A stretch of DNA of 18,075 bases from Candidatus Acetothermia bacterium (lineage in GTDB: Bacteria > Bipolaricaulota > Bipolaricaulia > Bipolaricaulales > Bipolaricaulaceae). The stretch is taken from the NCBI GenBank assembly GCA_023255835.1, contig JAGDVW010000030.1:1-18075 (forward strand), given 5' to 3'. The position numbers and the translations under genes are program-made. Below are positions 8,851 through 16,383 of the stretch, in pieces (positions within the stretch are counted from its first letter, which is position 1; every line of letters starts with the position of its first letter). Under the pieces are notes generated by a model, which made no database searches, had not been told where the DNA came from, and worked only from the letters and a program-made list of their open reading frames with translations.

Positions 8851-9396
8851 ATGTCTAAGATCGGGAAGAAGCCGATTCCCTTGCCAGCCGGGGTCAAGGT
8901 GGAAATCCACCCCCAGGAGGTGGTGGTGCGGGGACCCCTGGGCACCCTGCGCTGCCCCTACGAGCCGGAATACGTGGCGATCAGGGTGGAGGATGGCAAG
9001 GTCGTGGTGGAGCGCAAAGGGGAGCGCGCTCCCTTCCGCGCCCGCCACGGCCTTTATCGGGCCCTCATCGCCAACATGGTTCAAGGGGTCACAAAGAAAT
9101 GGGAAAAGGAATTGGAGATCCATGGCCTTGGTTATCGGGCCAAGCTCGAGGGGCGGACTTTGGTGATGGAGCTGGGCTTTTCGCACCCCGTGAGGTTCCC
9201 CATCCCCGAGGGCGTGGAGGTGGAGGTCCCCGAGCCCACGCGGATCATCGTGCGGGGGATCGATAAGTACCTGGTGGGCCAGGTGGCCGCGGACATCCGG
9301 AAGATAAAGCCGCCCGAGCCCTACCGGGGCACAGGGATCCGCTATAAGGGCGAGGAGATCGTGCGCAAAGCTGGGAAACTCGGAGCGAAAGCATGA
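8851..9396 (+). CDS. rplF: 50S ribosomal protein L6
   Basis: L6 sits at the base of the L7/L12 stalk near the sarcin-ricin loop. The 181-residue protein starts with the [11 protein letters not shown] pattern, has two L6 repeats, and carries the LGYRAKLEG segment at about residue 92 and the family signature [14 protein letters not shown] (about 152-165) near the C-terminus. GAGGTG (8841-8846) precedes the ATG. The stop overlaps the rplR start as ATGA. Confidence 0.97.
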   Translation: MSKIGKKPIPLPAGVKVEIHPQEVVVRGPLGTLRCPYEPEYVAIRVEDGKVVVERKGERAPFRARHGLYRALIANMVQGVTKKWEKELEIHGLGYRAKLEGRTLVMELGFSHPVRFPIPEGVEVEVPEPTRIIVRGIDKYLVGQVAADIRKIKPPEPYRGTGIRYKGEEIVRKAGKLGAKA

Positions 9397-9764
9397 GCAG
9401 GCTTTCCCGGAATGAGCGGAGGATCAGGCGGCACATGCGTATTCGGCGGAGGATCTTTGGCACGCCGGAGCGGCCAAGGCTCTGCGTGTTCAAGAGCCTC
9501 CACCACATCTATGCCCAAATCATCGACGACACCCCGCCTGGGGGGAGCCACACCTTGGTGGCCGCCTCCACCCTGGATCCGGAGATCCGGGGGAAGATCA
9601 AGTCCGATAACATCGAGGCGGCGCGCCTGGTGGGGGCGTTGATCGCCCAGCGCGCGTTGGCCCGCGGGATCAAAAAGGTCGTGTTCGACCGCGGGGGTTA
9701 CCCTTACCATGGGAAGGTGCGGGCCTTGGCGGAAGCAGCCCGGGAGGGAGGGCTGGAGTTTTGA
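9393..9764 (+). CDS. rplR: 50S ribosomal protein L18
   Basis: L18 binds 5S rRNA together with L5. Signatures are the basic N-terminus ([13 protein letters not shown]), [22 protein letters not shown], and the ending [27 protein letters not shown]. The length of 123 aa is typical. It starts inside the rplF stop (ATGA) and ends with a TTGA overlap into rpsE. Confidence 0.97.
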   Translation: MSRLSRNERRIRRHMRIRRRIFGTPERPRLCVFKSLHHIYAQIIDDTPPGGSHTLVAASTLDPEIRGKIKSDNIEAARLVGALIAQRALARGIKKVVFDRGGYPYHGKVRALAEAAREGGLEF

Positions 9765-10279
9765 TCACCCAAGTTCCTGAACAACTTCAGAACGAGGTCA
9801 TCGAGATCCGCCGCGTTGGTCGGGTCACCAAGGGCGGGAAACGCATGCGGTTCAGGGTGGTCGTGGTGGTGGGCAACGGCGCGGGGAAGGTGGGGGTAGG
9901 GATGGGCAAATCCATTGAGATCCCGCAGGCCGTGCAGCAGGCCATCCGCGACGCCCTCAAGCACATGATCGAGGTGCCCATCGTGAACGGGACCATCCCC
10001 CACGAGGTGATGGGGGAATATGGGGCGGCCAAGGTCCTTCTGCGGCCGGCTTATCCGGGGACGGGGGTGATCGCCGGCCGCACGGTGGGCGCGGTCTGCC
10101 GCATGGCCGGGATCAAGGACGTCCTCACCAAAGCCCTCCGCTCCACCAACCCCCTGAACCTGGCCCGCGCCACCCTCGTGGCCCTTTCCCGTTTGGAAAG
10201 CCCTGAAGTGGTGGCCAAGCGCCGGGGCAAATCTTTGAAGGAAATTTTGGAGGCCGAAGATGGTGCTGAATCTGGATGA
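9761..10279 (+). CDS. rpsE: 30S ribosomal protein S5
   Basis: S5 lies at the mRNA entry channel and influences decoding accuracy. The protein has the double-stranded-RNA-binding S5 domain (residues about 13-76: [18 protein letters not shown], then [14 protein letters not shown]) and the C-terminal domain with [20 protein letters not shown] and NLARAT. The only reasonable start is a TTG at 9761, overlapping the rplR stop as TTGA. The first in-frame ATG lies inside the conserved N-terminal domain and would remove essential sequence. Length is 172 aa. The end overlaps rplO by 20 bases. Confidence 0.95.
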   Translation: MITQVPEQLQNEVIEIRRVGRVTKGGKRMRFRVVVVVGNGAGKVGVGMGKSIEIPQAVQQAIRDALKHMIEVPIVNGTIPHEVMGEYGAAKVLLRPAYPGTGVIAGRTVGAVCRMAGIKDVLTKALRSTNPLNLARATLVALSRLESPEVVAKRRGKSLKEILEAEDGAESG

Positions 10280-10712
10280 CCTTCGTCCTACGCCTGGGGC
10301 GAAACACCGGCCGAAGCGGGTGGGCCGGGGATATGGCTCCGGCCACGGCGGGCACGAATCCGGCCGGGGCACGAAGGGCCAGGGCGCCCGCGCCGGGGTG
10401 CGGATGAGGCCGGGATATGAGGGCGGGCAAACCCCGCTTTGGATGCGCTTCCCCAAGCGCGGATTCCACAACCCCCTCGGAAAAGAATACGCCATCGTGA
10501 ACGTGGGCCTTTTGGAGAAGCATTTTTCCCCGGGAGAGGAGGTCACCCTGGAAAAACTCATGTACAGGGGCCTCGTGAAGGACCCTAAGGATGGGCTGAA
10601 GATCCTGGGCGAAGGGGAGCTCACCAAACCCCTGGTCGTCCGAGCCCACAAATTCAGCCGGAAAGCCAAGGAAAAGATCGAGGCCGCGGGCGGAAGGGCC
10701 GAGGAGGTCTAG
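10260..10712 (+). CDS. rplO: 50S ribosomal protein L15
   Basis: L15 is a late-assembly 50S protein. The 150-residue sequence opens with [19 protein letters not shown] and the Gly-rich [25 protein letters not shown] stretch (about residues 26-46), then [16 protein letters not shown]. The ATG lies 20 bases inside rpsE. In most bacteria rpmD (L30) sits between rpsE and rplO; the overlap shows that it is absent here. Confidence 0.97.
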   Translation: MVLNLDDLRPTPGAKHRPKRVGRGYGSGHGGHESGRGTKGQGARAGVRMRPGYEGGQTPLWMRFPKRGFHNPLGKEYAIVNVGLLEKHFSPGEEVTLEKLMYRGLVKDPKDGLKILGEGELTKPLVVRAHKFSRKAKEKIEAAGGRAEEV

Positions 10713-10713
10713 G

Positions 10714-12003
10714 GTGTTCAGCCGCATCCAGCAGGTCTTCGCCGTTGAGGAGCTGAGGAAGCGCATCATCTACACCTTGGGGATGCTCCTCGTCTACCGG
10801 ATCGGGGTGTACATCCCTGTTCCGGGCATAAAGACCGAGGCCCTGGGCCAAATCCTTTCCCAAGCCCTTGGCACTGGGCTTCTGCAATACCTGAACCTCT
10901 TCACCGGCGGAGCCCTACAAAACTTCTCCCTCTTCGCCCTTGGGGTCATCCCCTACATCAATGTCTCCATCATCCTTTCCCTCCTCATCCCCGTGGTGCC
11001 CGCGTTGAAAAAACTGCAGGAAGAAGGACGCGAGGGGCGGAAAAAGCTCACCCAGTACACGCGATGGGGGACGGTCCTCATGTCCCTCATCCAGGCCTAC
11101 GCCTTCAGCTACATGGCCATCACTTATGGCCTGGCTGATCCCACGCCCAGGTTTTTCATCACCTCCATCATCGCCCTAACGACAGGGAGCATCTTCCTCA
11201 TGTGGATCGGCGAGCGCATAACAGAAAACGGCATTGGCAACGGGATTTCCATGCTGATCATGGCTGGGATCGTCGCGCGTTTCCCGGCGGAGATCCAGTC
11301 CACCTACATTGAGATCTCCACGGGCACGGTGCATCCCCTTTGGGGGATTGGGCTCGTCGTGGTGTTCGTGGCGGTGGTGGCCCTCACTGTGATCATGCAG
11401 CAGGGGCAAAGAAGGATCCTCGTGCAGTATGCGAAGAGGACCACGGGCCGGCGGGTTTATGGCGGGCACTCCACCTACCTTCCCCTGCGGGTGAACATGG
11501 GGGGCGTGATCCCCATCATCTTCGCCTCGGCGATCCTGAGCCTTCCCAGCTCCATCGCCGCCTGGGTCCCCAGGCTCCAATGGCTGCAAAGCTATGTGGA
11601 GCCCGGGAGCCTTCCGTACCTCCTCGCTTATGTCCTGCTCACCATCTTCTTCACGTACTTTTACAGCTCGCTCGTGTTCGATCCGGAGGAGGTGGCGAAG
11701 AACCTGCGGGAGGCCGGGGGGTTCGTGCCGGGGGTGCGGCCTGGGACCCCCACGGCTCAATACTTGCGGGATATCCTCAATCGGTTGAATTTGGTGGGCG
11801 CTTTCTTCCTCGCGGGGATCGCGGTTTTGCCGTACATCTTCCGGGCCGCTTCGGGGATCCGCGGCTTTTGGCTCGGCGGCACCTCCCTCCTCATCCTCGT
11901 GGGCGTGGGGATCGACACGATCATGCAGATCGAGGCCCACCTCATCATGCGCCAATACGAGTCCTTGATCAAGGGCGCGCGCTTCCTGGGGAGAAGGGAA
12001 TGA
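10714..12003 (+). CDS. secY: Protein translocase subunit SecY
   Basis: SecY forms the central protein-conducting channel of the SecYEG complex in the inner membrane. The 429-residue protein has ten hydrophobic segments at roughly residues 17-36, 66-93, 113-134, 150-168, 178-192, 209-230, 262-280, 308-328, 361-380 and 390-412. Family signatures include YRIG.YIPVPG early on, GIGNGISMLI in the middle, and the cytoplasmic-loop motif FDPEEVAKNLREAGGFVPG followed by VRPGTPT. The GTG start at 10714 is supported by GAGGAGGT five bases upstream, and no suitable ATG is nearby. The gap to rplO is one base, and the stop overlaps adk as ATGA. Confidence 0.97.
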   Translation: MFSRIQQVFAVEELRKRIIYTLGMLLVYRIGVYIPVPGIKTEALGQILSQALGTGLLQYLNLFTGGALQNFSLFALGVIPYINVSIILSLLIPVVPALKKLQEEGREGRKKLTQYTRWGTVLMSLIQAYAFSYMAITYGLADPTPRFFITSIIALTTGSIFLMWIGERITENGIGNGISMLIMAGIVARFPAEIQSTYIEISTGTVHPLWGIGLVVVFVAVVALTVIMQQGQRRILVQYAKRTTGRRVYGGHSTYLPLRVNMGGVIPIIFASAILSLPSSIAAWVPRLQWLQSYVEPGSLPYLLAYVLLTIFFTYFYSSLVFDPEEVAKNLREAGGFVPGVRPGTPTAQYLRDILNRLNLVGAFFLAGIAVLPYIFRAASGIRGFWLGGTSLLILVGVGIDTIMQIEAHLIMRQYESLIKGARFLGRRE

Positions 12004-12623
12004 AGAACGTCGTCCTCCTCGGCCCCCCTGGTGCTGGCAAGGGCACGGTGGCAGCAAGGCTCGCCCGGGAATTCGGTTTCCTTCACGTTTCCACTGGCGA
12101 CCTGCTCCGCGAGGAGGTGGCCCGGAACACCCCCTTGGGCCAATTGGCCAAAGGGTACATGGAGCGGGGGGAGCTTGTGCCGGATGAGGTGATCCTGAGC
12201 ATGGTCCGCCAGCTCGTGGACGCGAAAAAGGGCATCCTTTTCGACGGCTTTCCCCGGACCTTGGCCCAGGCCGAGGGATTGGAGCGATTCGCGGAGGTCG
12301 ACCTCGTGATCTTCCTCGAGGTGAGCAGGGAGGAGGTGGTGCGGCGGCTCTCCAGCCGCCGGGTTTGTTCCCGCTGCGGCGCGGTTTATAACTTGGTGAC
12401 CAAGCCCCCCAAAGCAGAGGGGATCTGCGATCTTTGTGGTGGCCCCCTTGTGCAGCGGGAGGACGATAAACCCGAGGTGGTGGCCCGTAGATTTGAGGTG
12501 TACATGAAAGATTCGGCCCCCCTCATCGCCTATTACGAAAAACGCGGCCTCCTCCAGCGGATAAAAGCCGATCGCCCCCCTGAGGAAGTGTTCCAAGCGG
12601 TTTCCGAGGTCCTGCGCGCATGA
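12000..12623 (+). CDS. adk: Adenylate kinase, zinc-type long form
   Basis: Adenylate kinase interconverts ATP + AMP and 2 ADP in the cytoplasm. The 207-residue protein has the P-loop GPPGAGKGT (residues 8-16), the AMP-binding STGDLLR segment (31-37) and DGFPRT (82-87). The LID domain carries four cysteines (123, 126, 143, 146), the zinc-binding arrangement found in many Gram-positive and thermophilic enzymes. The frame is open far upstream inside secY, but the ATG at 12000, overlapping the secY stop as ATGA, matches the family N-terminus. The secY-adk-map order is common in bacteria. The stop overlaps map as ATGA. Confidence 0.97.
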   Translation: MKNVVLLGPPGAGKGTVAARLAREFGFLHVSTGDLLREEVARNTPLGQLAKGYMERGELVPDEVILSMVRQLVDAKKGILFDGFPRTLAQAEGLERFAEVDLVIFLEVSREEVVRRLSSRRVCSRCGAVYNLVTKPPKAEGICDLCGGPLVQREDDKPEVVARRFEVYMKDSAPLIAYYEKRGLLQRIKADRPPEEVFQAVSEVLRA

Positions 12624-13399
12624 TCGCTTTGAAGACCGAGCGGGAACTGGAGATCGTGGCCGAGAACGCCCGGCTTCTTCGGGAGATCCTCGTTGAACTG
12701 GCGGCGGGGGTGGAGCCCGGGGTGACCACAGGGGAGCTGGATCGCTTGGCGGAGCGGTGGATTCGCGCCGCCGGCGCGGCCCCAGCCTTCAAGGGCTATC
12801 AGGGCTATCCCGCCACCCTCTGTATTTCCCTGAACGAGGAGATCGTGCACGGGATCCCCTCCGATCGTCGGGTGATCAAGGAAGGGGATCTCGTCTCCCT
12901 GGATTTGGGCCTTCGGCGGGCCGGATATTATGCGGACGCCGCGGTGACGGTGGTGGCTGGGAAGATTTCCCCGGAGGCAAGGGCTTTGATGGAGGCCACC
13001 CTTTCCGCCTTGCGGGCAGCCATCGCCGCCATTAAAATTGGCGCACACGTTTCAGACCTGTCTTATGCCATCGAGTCCACGGCCCAAAGGTTCGGGTTTT
13101 ATCCGGTGCGGGAGTTCGTGGGCCACGGCATAGGACGGGCCCTCCACGAGGATCCACAGATCCCGAATTTCGGGCCGCCCGGATTTGGGCCGATCCTCAG
13201 GGAGGGGATGGTTCTCTGTCCGGAGCCCATGATCAAAGGAGACCCGCTTCCCGTCAGGATTCTTCCGGATGGGTGGACCGCGGTGACCGGCGGGGGAAGC
13301 CTCGCCGCCCATTTCGAGGAGATGGTGGCGGTGACCCCCGAGGGGCCATGGGTTTTGACCGATTGGATTGGGGAGGAGATTTGGGCAAAAAGGAACTGA
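12620..13399 (+). CDS. map: Methionine aminopeptidase, type I
   Basis: MetAP removes the initiator methionine from nascent proteins. The 259-residue protein has the pita-bread fold metal ligands in the expected order: Asp95 and Asp106 (LDLG...YYADAAV), His169 (GHGIG), Glu202 (PEPM) and Glu233 (HFEE), plus the conserved His77 (EEIVHGIP). No N-terminal zinc extension is present, as expected for subtype Ia. The residue after Glu233 is Glu where most bacterial enzymes have His (FEHT), a minor deviation. It starts inside the adk stop and runs 19 bases into infA. Confidence 0.95.
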   Translation: MIALKTERELEIVAENARLLREILVELAAGVEPGVTTGELDRLAERWIRAAGAAPAFKGYQGYPATLCISLNEEIVHGIPSDRRVIKEGDLVSLDLGLRRAGYYADAAVTVVAGKISPEARALMEATLSALRAAIAAIKIGAHVSDLSYAIESTAQRFGFYPVREFVGHGIGRALHEDPQIPNFGPPGFGPILREGMVLCPEPMIKGDPLPVRILPDGWTAVTGGGSLAAHFEEMVAVTPEGPWVLTDWIGEEIWAKRN

Positions 13400-13599
13400 T
13401 CAGAGCCAAAGGCGAAGTCATCGAGGTTCTTCCCGATTGCATGTATCGGGTACGGTTGGAAAACGGTCAAGAGGCGATTTGCGTGACTTCCGGGCGGATG
13501 CGGAGGAATTTCATTCGAGTCGTGGTGGGGGATAAAGTCGTTTGCGAGTTCTCCCCTTATGATTTGACCCGGGGACGGATCGTGTTCCGGGAGAGCTAG
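13381..13599 (+). CDS. infA: Translation initiation factor IF-1
   Basis: IF-1 occupies the A site of the 30S subunit during initiation. The 72-residue OB-fold protein shows G.VIEVLP...YRV.LENG, SG.MR.NFIR and the nearly invariant SPYDLTRGRIV.R ending. The frame is open further upstream, but the family N-terminus (GKKELIRAKG) places the start at a TTG at 13381, with GGGGAGG at 13370-13376 as Shine-Dalgarno. No ATG lies near that point except one that would add 11 unrelated residues. It overlaps map by 19 bases. Confidence 0.94.
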   Translation: MGKKELIRAKGEVIEVLPDCMYRVRLENGQEAICVTSGRMRRNFIRVVVGDKVVCEFSPYDLTRGRIVFRES

Positions 13600-13608
13600 G
13601 AGGCGGCC

Positions 13609-13722
13609 ATGAAGGTGCGGAGCTCGGTGAAGAAGATCTGCGAGAAATGCCAGGTGATAAGGCGCCAGGGGCGCCTGTGGGTGATCTGTCGCAACCCCAA
13701 GCACAAGCAGCGACAGGGGTGA
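13609..13722 (+). CDS. rpmJ: 50S ribosomal protein L36, zinc-binding form
   Basis: This short gene encodes 37 residues: a start [14 protein letters not shown], a middle VIRRQGR and an end [12 protein letters not shown]. This is the classic L36 sequence, with the zinc ligands Cys11, Cys14, Cys27 and His32. L36 is a late-binding 50S protein near the peptidyl transferase region. The ATG follows TAGGAGG, which also supplies the infA stop codon. The infA-rpmJ-rpsM order is standard. Four bases separate it from rpsM. Confidence 0.96.
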   Translation: MKVRSSVKKICEKCQVIRRQGRLWVICRNPKHKQRQG

Positions 13723-13726
13723 TGGT

Positions 13727-14116
13727 ATGGCCAGGATTGCGGGCGTTAATCTTCCGGCGAAAAAAAGGATCGATGTGGCTTTGACCTATATCTACGGGAT
13801 CGGTCCATCCTTGGCCAAGAAGATCTTGGCCAAAACGGGGATCGATCCCAGCACCAAGGTCATGGATCTCACGGAGGAGCAGGTGGCGGCCCTTCGCCAG
13901 GAGGTGGAGTCCTATCCGGTGGAAGGCGATCTTAGGCGGCAGATCCGGGCCAACATCCAGCGCCTGATCGACATCGGCTGCTATCGGGGGATCCGCCACA
14001 AGGTGGGGCTTCCCGTGCGGGGCCAGCGCACCCGCACCAATGCCCGCACTTGGAAGGGGCCGCGTCCGGACAAGGCCGGCCGCCGCAGCCGCAAGAAGGA
14101 AAAAGGCAAGGAGTGA
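13727..14116 (+). CDS. rpsM: 30S ribosomal protein S13
   Basis: S13 lies at the top of the 30S head and forms bridges B1a and B1b with the 50S. The 129-residue protein has [22 protein letters not shown] at the N-terminus, the coiled region near [12 protein letters not shown], and the C-terminal [23 protein letters not shown] motif followed by a Lys/Arg-rich tail. A second ATG at 13722 is out of frame. In E. coli S4 represses this operon just upstream of rpsM; the four-base gap here leaves no room for that site outside coding sequence. Confidence 0.97.
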   Translation: MARIAGVNLPAKKRIDVALTYIYGIGPSLAKKILAKTGIDPSTKVMDLTEEQVAALRQEVESYPVEGDLRRQIRANIQRLIDIGCYRGIRHKVGLPVRGQRTRTNARTWKGPRPDKAGRRSRKKEKGKE

Positions 14117-14119
14117 AGG

Positions 14120-14476
14120 ATGAGCCCCCAGGCCCAGACGCGCAAAAAGAAGAACGTGCGCCTTGAGCGGGCCCGCGTTCATGTCCATTCCACCTTCAAT
14201 AACACCATCCTCACCCTCACCGACCTCAACGGCAATACCTTGGCCTGGCAATCCGGGGGGACGGTGGGGTTCACCGGCTCCCGCAAGGGCACCCCTTATG
14301 CGGCTCAGCTCGCCTGTCAGGCCCTCATCCGCCAGATGAAGGAAATGGGGATCCGCTCGGTCATTGTCACGGTGAATGGGGCTGGACCGGGCCGCCAGCC
14401 GGTGATCCAAACCTTACGGGCCGCGGGCATCCAGGTGGAAGAGGTGAAGAACGTCACCCCCACCCCTCACAGCTAG
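14120..14476 (+). CDS. rpsK: 30S ribosomal protein S11, short C-terminus
   Basis: S11 forms part of the 30S platform near the E site with S6, S18 and S21. The core is well conserved: HV.STFNNTI.T.TD..GN...W.S.G..GF.GSRK.TP.AAQ, then VNGAGPGR...I..LRAAG. The protein is only 118 residues against about 125-130 in most bacteria. It ends at VTPTPHS, where the family normally continues from PHNGCRPPK through a basic KRRRV-like tail. The stop TAG overlaps the rpsD Shine-Dalgarno (TAGGAGG), and the eight bases to rpsD cannot encode a tail in any frame, so this is a real absence in this sequence. Confidence 0.95.
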   Translation: MSPQAQTRKKKNVRLERARVHVHSTFNNTILTLTDLNGNTLAWQSGGTVGFTGSRKGTPYAAQLACQALIRQMKEMGIRSVIVTVNGAGPGRQPVIQTLRAAGIQVEEVKNVTPTPHS

Positions 14477-14484
14477 GAGGAATC

Positions 14485-15108
14485 ATGGGCAAATACACTG
14501 GACCAAAATGTCGGCTCTGTCGCCGGGAAGGGGTGAAACTTTTCCTCCGGGGGGATCGGTGTTATTCCCCCAAATGTGCCCTTTCCCGTCGGCCAACCCT
14601 GCCCGGACAGCATGGGCGCTTTCGGCGGCGCATGACCCTCTACGCCCTGCGCCTGCGGGAAAAGCAGAAGCTCAAGAGGATTTATGGGCTCCGCGAGGAG
14701 CAGTTCCGCCGGTACGTGGACTGGGCCAAGGAGTTCAAAGGGGTCACGGGCGAGGCCCTTTTGAAATTCCTGGAGCGGCGGCTGGACAACGTGGTCTACC
14801 GCGCGGGGTTCGCCGTCTCCCGGGCCCAGGCGCGGCAACTCGTGTCCCACGGCCATTTCCTCGTCAACGGCCGGGTGACCAACATCCCCTCCTACCTCGT
14901 GGAGGAGGGCGACATCGTCGAGGTCAAGCCCCAGTCCAAGGAGAAACTGCGGCCCATGATCAAAGAGATCGCCGATCGCCGCCCCGTCCCCAGTTGGCTC
15001 ACCCGGGATCTGGAGGGGCTTCGTGTCCAAGTGAACGCCGAACCGAATCTTGAGGAGCTCGAACACGCCGTGGACACAAGCCTCATTGTGGAATACTACT
15101 CCCGCTGA
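14485..15108 (+). CDS. rpsD: 30S ribosomal protein S4, zinc-binding form
   Basis: S4 nucleates assembly of the 5' domain of 16S rRNA. The 207-residue protein has four N-terminal cysteines (9, 12, 26, 31) typical of the zinc form, the RR..LPGQHG segment, the LRE.QK.K..YG..E.QFRRYV block, an S4 RNA-binding domain (LERRLDNVVYR.GFA.SRAQARQLV.HGHF.VNG, about residues 95-128) and the ending LIVEYYSR. In many bacteria it autoregulates the alpha operon. One base separates it from rpoA. Confidence 0.97.
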   Translation: MGKYTGPKCRLCRREGVKLFLRGDRCYSPKCALSRRPTLPGQHGRFRRRMTLYALRLREKQKLKRIYGLREEQFRRYVDWAKEFKGVTGEALLKFLERRLDNVVYRAGFAVSRAQARQLVSHGHFLVNGRVTNIPSYLVEEGDIVEVKPQSKEKLRPMIKEIADRRPVPSWLTRDLEGLRVQVNAEPNLEELEHAVDTSLIVEYYSR

Positions 15109-15109
15109 T

Positions 15110-16033
15110 ATGGTGGACTTCATCTTCCCGGAAGAGGCGCGTTGGGAGGAGCACAGTGAGCGGTACGGCCGCCTGGTGCTTTCCCCCTTGGAGCGGGGAT
15201 ATGCCACCACTTTGGGGAACGCCCTGCGACGGGTGCTCCTTTCCTCCATCCCTGGGGCGGCCGTGGTCCGCATCTACATCCCCGGGAAATTCCACGAATA
15301 CGACGTCATCGAAGGCGTGCGCGAGGACATCCTCAACATCATCCTCAACCTCAAGGGATTGGCGATCCGCGCGGAGGATTCCGGTTTGCACCGGATGTAC
15401 TTGAACGTGAGCGGCCCAAAGGAGGTGCGGGCCGAGGATATCGAGCTTCCGGCTGGGCTCACCATCGTCAATCCCGATCAGTACATTGCCACTTTGGAGG
15501 AGGGAGCGAAGCTGGAGATGGAGATGGAGGTGGAGGTCGGCCGGGGATTTCGGCCGGCCGAGGAAAACAAACGCGAGGATGCCCCCCTCGGCCTCATCCC
15601 CGTGGATGCGGATTTCTCCCCGATCGAGAAGGTCAACTTCCTCGTGGAGGAGACCCGCGTGGGCGGCCGCTCCGGCTACGAACGCCTGGTCCTTGAAGTT
15701 TGGACCAATGGGGCGGTGAGCCCCAAAGAGGCGGTGCGCCAGGCCGTGGAGATCCTCCAGCGTCACCTCTCCATCCTCGCGGCGGTGGAAACCCGTGTGG
15801 AAACCGTGGCCGCCCCGCCCAGCGAGTACCTCCGCCCATTGACGGAGCTCGGCTTCGATGTGCGCATCTGTAACCTCCTGAGGGAGGCGGGCATCGTCAC
15901 CCTGGGCGATCTCCTTGGGAGGACCAGGGAGGAGATCTCCGACATCCACGGCCTTGGCGAGAAAACCTTGGCCAAATTGGAGCAGCGCCTGGCGGAGCTT
16001 GGTTACCGGCTGCGTTCGGAGAAGGAGGGCTGA
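15110..16033 (+). CDS. rpoA: DNA-directed RNA polymerase subunit alpha
   Basis: Alpha dimerises to nucleate RNA polymerase assembly; its C-terminal domain contacts UP elements and activators. The 307-residue protein has the N-terminal ERG.ATTLGNALRRVLLSS signature (residues 28-46), the insert-containing alpha-NTD, and a C-terminal domain from about residue 240 with Arg252 (in GFDVRICNLL) matching the DNA-contacting Arg265 of E. coli, then the IHGLGEKTL helix-hairpin-helix. The frame is open upstream into rpsD, but MVDFIFPE at 15110 is the sensible start. No Shine-Dalgarno is visible, so initiation probably depends on translation of rpsD one base upstream. The stop shares one base with rplQ. 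Confidence 0.97.
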   Translation: MVDFIFPEEARWEEHSERYGRLVLSPLERGYATTLGNALRRVLLSSIPGAAVVRIYIPGKFHEYDVIEGVREDILNIILNLKGLAIRAEDSGLHRMYLNVSGPKEVRAEDIELPAGLTIVNPDQYIATLEEGAKLEMEMEVEVGRGFRPAEENKREDAPLGLIPVDADFSPIEKVNFLVEETRVGGRSGYERLVLEVWTNGAVSPKEAVRQAVEILQRHLSILAAVETRVETVAAPPSEYLRPLTELGFDVRICNLLREAGIVTLGDLLGRTREEISDIHGLGEKTLAKLEQRLAELGYRLRSEKEG

Positions 16034-16383
16034 TGCGTCACCGCAAGAAAGTTCTCAAGCTTTCGATGAAGGCCGATCGCCGAAGGCTGGTTTTGGCCGG
16101 CCAGGCCCGGGATCTCATCCTCTACGGGAAGATCGACACCACCCCTGCGCGGGCCAAGGCCACCCAAAGGCTTGTGGAGCGCCTCGTCACCTGGGCCAAA
16201 GAGGATACCCAGGCCCACCGGCGCATGGCTTTCGCCGTCCTGCGGGACAAAGAGGCCACGGAGAAACTTTTTTCAGAGATCGGACCGAAGTACAAGGACC
16301 GGGACGGCGGGTACACCCGGATTTTGAAGCTCGGGCCGCGGCCGGGCGACGGGGCGGAAATGGCCCGCCTCACCTGGGTATGA
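16033..16383 (+). CDS. rplQ: 50S ribosomal protein L17
   Basis: L17 is located near the tunnel exit of the 50S. The 116-residue protein begins MRHRK and contains ETT/DTT-ARAK (IDTTPARAKATQRLVERLVTWAK), a LRDKEA..KLF.EI.P.Y.DR.GGYTRILKLG block and the GDGAEMA.L ending. The usual GR...HR.A.LRNL motif after the N-terminus is divergent here (LSMKADRRRLVLAGQA). AAGGAGGG precedes the TGATG overlap with rpoA. The stop overlaps ridA as ATGA, so the operon continues. Confidence 0.96.
   Translation: MRHRKKVLKLSMKADRRRLVLAGQARDLILYGKIDTTPARAKATQRLVERLVTWAKEDTQAHRRMAFAVLRDKEATEKLFSEIGPKYKDRDGGYTRILKLGPRPGDGAEMARLTWV

Noticed and set aside
9704..10669. Minus-strand open frame (321 codons) antisense to rplR-rpsE-rplO
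   Set aside because: It spans three confidently identified genes and shows no recognisable protein features.
11340..12000. Possible N-terminal extension fusing adk to sequence inside secY
   Set aside because: The frame is only fortuitously open. Adenylate kinase homology starts exactly at the ATG at 12000, which overlaps the secY stop as ATGA.
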